DNA of 64,000 bases from CAVTWY01 sp963738575 (GTDB lineage Bacteria > Pseudomonadota > Gammaproteobacteria > Burkholderiales > Burkholderiaceae_C): positions 1 through 64,000 of the forward strand of contig CAVTWY010000004.1 in the NCBI GenBank assembly GCA_963738575.1, written 5' to 3'. This document shows, in pieces, positions 60,588 to 64,000 of the stretch (position 1 is the stretch's first letter; every line of letters starts with the position of its first letter). The notes under the pieces are model-generated. The model saw only the letters and a program-made list of their open reading frames with translations. It was not told the DNA's origin and searched no databases. A program made the translations under genes and the position numbers.

Positions 60588-62144
60588 ATGCCCCTCGCCC
60601 GCGCCCACCGCTTCCTCATCGTCGCCCTCCTGGGCTTTGCGTCGGGCCTGCCGCTGGCACTAACAGGCCAAGCCATGCAAGCCTGGCTGTCCATGGAAGG
60701 CCTCGACGTCGCCACCATCGGCTTCTTGAGCCTCGTCGGGCTGCCCTACACCTTCAAATTCTTGTGGGCCCCCCTCATGGACCGCTTCGAACTGCCGTGG
60801 CTGGGGCGTCGGCGCGGTTGGTTGATCTTGACCCAGCTCGTCATGGCCGGGTTGCTGATTCTGATGAGCGCCACCTCCCCCAAAGGCGCCACCCAAGCCT
60901 TCGCCCTCTTGGCCGTCGTCGTGGCCTTCGTCTCGGCGTCCCAAGACGTCGTCATCGACGCCTACCGCACTGACCTGCTACCGCCCGCCGAGCGCGGCAT
61001 GGGCTCATCCCTCAACGTCATGGGCTACCGGCTGGCCATGATCCTCAGTGGCGGCGTCGCGCTCATCTGGACCGACCCGCAACAAGGCGGCGGTTGGTCA
61101 TGGCCCGACGTCTACCGCTTGATGGCCATCTTGATGGTGGGGGCTGCGGTGGTGTCGGCCATCGCGCTGCCCAAGCTCAGCCACCAAAGTGCCCCCAAGT
61201 CGGTGGCCCGCAACGACGTGGTGGGCTTTGTGGCTGTGGTGGTGGCGGTGGTGGTGGGGTATTTGCTAACCGACCGCCTGGTTGCACCCTTCATGCGGGA
61301 TCTGCTGCAACCTCTATGGAAAGGCAGCACCCTGAGCCCCTCGCTTCAAGGCCGCTGGGCCGACTTGGCGTCGCTGCTTGTCGGGCTGGCATTCACCTTG
61401 CCGCTGGCAGCATGGGCAGCGCGCAAAGCCAAGTTTGAAACGCTGCTGTCGGGCTTGGGCAGCTACTTTGCTTTGCCGGGCGCCACTGCGTTCTTGGTGC
61501 TCATCGTCTTCTACAAGTTGGGCGACGCTTTTGCGGGCTCGCTGCTCACGCCGTTCTTGCTGCAAGGCATGGCCTTCAGCCCCGCCGAAGTGGGCGTCGT
61601 CAACAAAGTGTTTGGCCTGTGGATGACGATAGCCGGGGCGCTGATGGGTGGCGCGCTGATGATCAAGTTGGGCCTGTGGCGTGCCCTCTTCATCTTCGGC
61701 GTGTTGCAACTGCTCAGCAACCTGGGCTTTTGGTGGCTGGCAAGCCTTGGCAAAGGGCAACTGGCGGGGTTGGTGATACCGGCCTTTGACTGGGGTTTTG
61801 TCAAATTGGCGCAAGCCACGCCCGTGGATGGTGGTTTGTTGTTGGTGGTGGTGGCGGAGAACCTGTCGGGGGGCATGGGCACTGCCGCCTTTTTGGCGTT
61901 CTTGATGAGCCTGTGCAACCAAAAATTCACCGCCACGCAGTTTGCGTTGCTGTCGGCCTTTGCGTCGGTGGGCCGCGTGTGGGTCGGGCCCTTGGCGGGC
62001 GTTTTGGCCGCCTCGATTGGCTGGCCGACGTTTTTCATCGTCTCCATCGTGGTGGGTTTGCCTGCGCTCGCCATGCTCTGGTGGATGCGGCAACCCATCG
62101 AGGCGCTTGAAGCACCGCTGGTGGGCCAAACGGCAACGCGTTAA
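60588..62144 (+). CDS. ampG: AmpG-like MFS permease
   Basis: 518 aa with about 12-14 hydrophobic segments. AmpG-type start: RFLIVALLGFASGLPLALTGQAMQAWLSMEGLDVATIGFLSLVGLPYTFKFLWAPLMDRFELPWLGRRRGW, and the conserved ASQDVVIDAYRTDLL. Role by family: import of anhydro-muropeptides for peptidoglycan recycling. A poor ribosome-binding site and an octamer repeat array lie just upstream of the ATG. Substrate assignment is by homology only. Confidence 0.88.
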   Translation: MPLARAHRFLIVALLGFASGLPLALTGQAMQAWLSMEGLDVATIGFLSLVGLPYTFKFLWAPLMDRFELPWLGRRRGWLILTQLVMAGLLILMSATSPKGATQAFALLAVVVAFVSASQDVVIDAYRTDLLPPAERGMGSSLNVMGYRLAMILSGGVALIWTDPQQGGGWSWPDVYRLMAILMVGAAVVSAIALPKLSHQSAPKSVARNDVVGFVAVVVAVVVGYLLTDRLVAPFMRDLLQPLWKGSTLSPSLQGRWADLASLLVGLAFTLPLAAWAARKAKFETLLSGLGSYFALPGATAFLVLIVFYKLGDAFAGSLLTPFLLQGMAFSPAEVGVVNKVFGLWMTIAGALMGGALMIKLGLWRALFIFGVLQLLSNLGFWWLASLGKGQLAGLVIPAFDWGFVKLAQATPVDGGLLLVVVAENLSGGMGTAAFLAFLMSLCNQKFTATQFALLSAFASVGRVWVGPLAGVLAASIGWPTFFIVSIVVGLPALAMLWWMRQPIEALEAPLVGQTATR

Positions 62145-62180
62145 TCGGTGCCACGCAAGGCCGTGCGTTGATGCAATGAG

Positions 62181-63113
62181 CTAGCGTGCGACAGCGCTGG
62201 CTGGCGTTGCCGTCGCCGAGGCCACGGGCGGCGCAAAACGCTGCGTCGGTTTGGGTGCTGCGTCGAAGAGTGGCTTCACGCGCGCCAGCTTGGCCTGAAT
62301 GTCTTTGATGCGCGTGTTGCCCGCGGGGTGGGTTGACATCCACTGCGGCGGTGCGCCTTTGTTGGCAGCCATCATTTTTTGCCACAGGGTGACACCTGCC
62401 GCGGGGTCGTAGCCGGCCCTGGCAGCCAGCTCCATGCCCACCAGGTCGGCCTCGGTTTCGTCCGTGCGGCTGAACTTCAGCGTCAGCAACTGGCCCCCGA
62501 TGCTGGCCGCCATGTCACCGAGGCCCCCCGCGCCCAGCACCGCGCCCACCACGCTGGCGCCGATGCGCGTGGCCATGGTTTTGGCCATGCGCTCTCGGGC
62601 GTGCTCGCGCAGCGCGTGCGCCACCTCGTGGCCCATGATGGCGGCCACCTCGTCGTCGCTGAGTTGGAGTTGCGCCAAGATGCCATGAAAAAAGGCAATC
62701 TTGCCACCCGGCATGCAAAAGGCGTTGACCTGCTTGCTGCCCAGCAAATTGACCTCCCATTTCCATTGGGAAGCGCGGGCGTTGCATTGGTTGGCAAAGG
62801 GGATGATGCGGTCGGCAATCGCGCGCAGGCGCAGCACTTGCGGGTGGTCCACGGGCCCCAATGCGCGCTGGCTGGTGGCCTGCTGCAGCATTTGGGCATA
62901 TTGCTGCTTGGCGCCATCCTCCACCTGCTCTGCCGACACCATTTTGGTCATCACTGACACATTGCCAAAGTCTTTGCAGGCCACCGTCGGGTCGATGGGT
63001 GGCGCTTGCTTGCGCGCCAGGGCGGGCGCCGCACCGGCCACCAGCAAGCCACCGGTGAAGAGCCTGCGGGCATGCAACGTGCATCGGCACGGCGGCAAGT
63101 GCCAGTGGCGCAT
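62181..63113 (-). CDS. M48-family metalloprotease, exported
   Basis: 310 aa from the ATG at 63113; ATGs at 63182 and 63236 are alternatives. The N-terminus holds twin-arginine-like HARRLFTGGLLVAGAAPALA followed by ARKQ, a probable export signal. Zinc protease motif HEVAH in VAAIMGHEVAHALREHARERM, with the third ligand Glu in TDETEADLVGMELAARAGYDP, and a late STHPAGNTRI segment. This is the BepA/LoiP-like group. Role: quality control of envelope proteins. Convergent with ampG, 112 bp from xthA. Confidence 0.88.
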   Translation of the reverse strand: MRHWHLPPCRCTLHARRLFTGGLLVAGAAPALARKQAPPIDPTVACKDFGNVSVMTKMVSAEQVEDGAKQQYAQMLQQATSQRALGPVDHPQVLRLRAIADRIIPFANQCNARASQWKWEVNLLGSKQVNAFCMPGGKIAFFHGILAQLQLSDDEVAAIMGHEVAHALREHARERMAKTMATRIGASVVGAVLGAGGLGDMAASIGGQLLTLKFSRTDETEADLVGMELAARAGYDPAAGVTLWQKMMAANKGAPPQWMSTHPAGNTRIKDIQAKLARVKPLFDAAPKPTQRFAPPVASATATPASAVAR

Positions 63114-63225
63114 GTCAGCACTCGGGCTGAAACCTGTGGTGTCAAAGCCGGTGGCGTGAGAACCGCTGGAGCGTGCTGTCATGAGTGGTGCCTTGGCAAG
63201 ACGGGAGAGTGCGCCCGCAGTCGCG

Positions 63226-64000
63226 TCAAAGGTCAAAATCGTAATCGATCGTCAACGGTGCATGATCCGAGAACCATTGCCCTTTAAAAATGGACTCGCG
63301 CAAGGCCGTGTTTGCAACGCCGGGTGTTGCCAGTTGGTAATCAATGCGCCAACCCACATTCTTGGCTCGCGCCTGGCCCCGGTTGCTCCACCACGTGTAC
63401 TGGTCAGGCTGCTGGTTGAGGGCGCGAAACACGTCCACCAAGCCCACTTTGTCTTGCAGCTTGCTCATCCATGTCCGCTCTTCGGGCAAGAAACCACTGT
63501 TTTTCAGGTTGCCCTTCCAGTTTTTCAAGTCGATCTCGTGGTGCGCAATGTTGACGTCGCCCACCAAAATGAACTCGCGCTTGGCTTTGAGCTTCTTGAG
63601 ATGCGGATGAATCACATCCAAAAACCGAAACTTGGACGCCTGGCGCTCAGGGCCTGCCGAGCCGCTGGGGAAGTAGCAACTGATCACGCTGAACTTACGC
63701 TTCGGCGTGTCAAAGCGTGTTTCAAGGTAGCGTCCCTCGCCGTCAAACTCGGGTACGCCGATGCCAACGATCACGTCCGACGGCGCGTGCGGCGTGTACA
63801 CACCCACCCCGGCGTAACCCTTTTTCTCCGCGCAAGCGAAGTGGCCGTTGAGCTTGCCGATGGCCTCAAACCCGTGCTGCGCGATGTCACTTGGCTGAAC
63901 GCGGATCTCTTGCAGACCCATACAATCGGCGCCGGCAGCCTCGGCCCACGGTAAGAACCCTTTGCTCGCGGCCGAACGCAGGCCATTGACGTTGACAGTG
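63226..64000 (-). CDS. xthA: Exodeoxyribonuclease III (5' part outside the window)
   Basis: The gene enters from the right edge; about 258 codons are visible. The frame continues past the first internal ATG (63921) to the window end, reading TVNVNGLRSAASKGFLPWAE then GLQEIRVQPSDIA, where QE holds the metal-binding Glu. Other motifs: LVGDVNIAHHEIDL, WWSNRGQARAKNVGWRIDYQLAT, and catalytic WFSDHAPLTIDYD at the end. Role: AP endonuclease/3' exonuclease in base-excision repair. Only the initial ~10 residues appear to be missing. Confidence 0.93.
   Translation of the reverse strand, partial: TVNVNGLRSAASKGFLPWAEAAGADCMGLQEIRVQPSDIAQHGFEAIGKLNGHFACAEKKGYAGVGVYTPHAPSDVIVGIGVPEFDGEGRYLETRFDTPKRKFSVISCYFPSGSAGPERQASKFRFLDVIHPHLKKLKAKREFILVGDVNIAHHEIDLKNWKGNLKNSGFLPEERTWMSKLQDKVGLVDVFRALNQQPDQYTWWSNRGQARAKNVGWRIDYQLATPGVANTALRESIFKGQWFSDHAPLTIDYDFDL

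Noticed and set aside
1..64000. tRNA and rRNA genes, prophage or integrative element
   Set aside because: No T-arm-like conserved blocks in intergenic DNA, no rRNA-like sequence, and no integrase or phage structural genes.

Overview
The window is GC-rich, gene-dense DNA of a betaproteobacterium, most likely Burkholderiales of the Comamonadaceae type. The reasons are the ptsN-hprK pair, divergent fur/bamE, lptD-surA-rsmA, metX-metW, two tripartite-tricarboxylate (Bug/TctC) solute receptors, a type-2 pyrF, and codon use strongly biased to G/C at third positions. No rRNA, tRNA or CRISPR array was recognised. Genus cannot be decided from the sequence alone.

Layout. 0.1-1.5 kb: decayed HTH-nucleotidyltransferase gene, an RHH/PIN toxin-antitoxin pair and a PIN fragment. 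1.5-6.4 kb: ferritin-like diiron protein, corA, hpf, ptsN and hprK. The 3' end of hprK carries a (TTTG)9 microsatellite. 6.4-8.4 kb: an IS110-family (IS1111-type) element with 14-bp subterminal inverted repeats, lying inside a palindromic repeat, with a long structured non-coding right end that is a candidate bridge/seekRNA. 8.4-28.5 kb: mainly core genes: fur, bamE, dapB, exbB/exbD-like, leuS, lptE, holA, a JmjC-like cupin, pncC, pgpA, thiL, maeB, a barnase-like RNase with barstar, rsmA, surA, lptD and an amgK-like kinase.

28.5-31.2 kb is a toxin-antitoxin island: a GFA protein, an AbrB remnant, a RES-Xre pair and an AbrB-PIN pair. 31.2-40.4 kb holds an M20 peptidase, a lipase-like hydrolase, metW, metX, a glutamate-synthase-like FMN protein, a GST, purB and pyrF. 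40.5-46 kb holds a secreted Rhs/YD-repeat protein with a cysteine-rich tail, an overlapping small membrane protein, and a DUF3025 gene. 46-49 kb has two divergent Bug receptors and two tandem small ORFs of unknown function. 49.2-60.6 kb is a peptide-type ABC transport locus (yejF-, yejE- and yejB-like genes, divergent from three tandem paralogous substrate-binding proteins and a class II aldolase). It is bracketed by two direct copies of a roughly 370-bp palindromic repeat. 60.6-64 kb: an AmpG-like permease, an M48 protease and xthA, which runs off the window.

Functional themes. Envelope assembly (bamE, lptE, lptD, surA, ampG-like, amgK-like) and central metabolism make up the stable backbone. 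The accessory layer is toxin-antitoxin pairs, the Rhs locus, the IS element and the dispersed palindromic repeats. A recurring pattern is that each palindromic element has low-complexity or tandem-repeat DNA against one edge: (TTTG)9, a CAACAG-rich tract, a 7-bp array and an 8-bp array.
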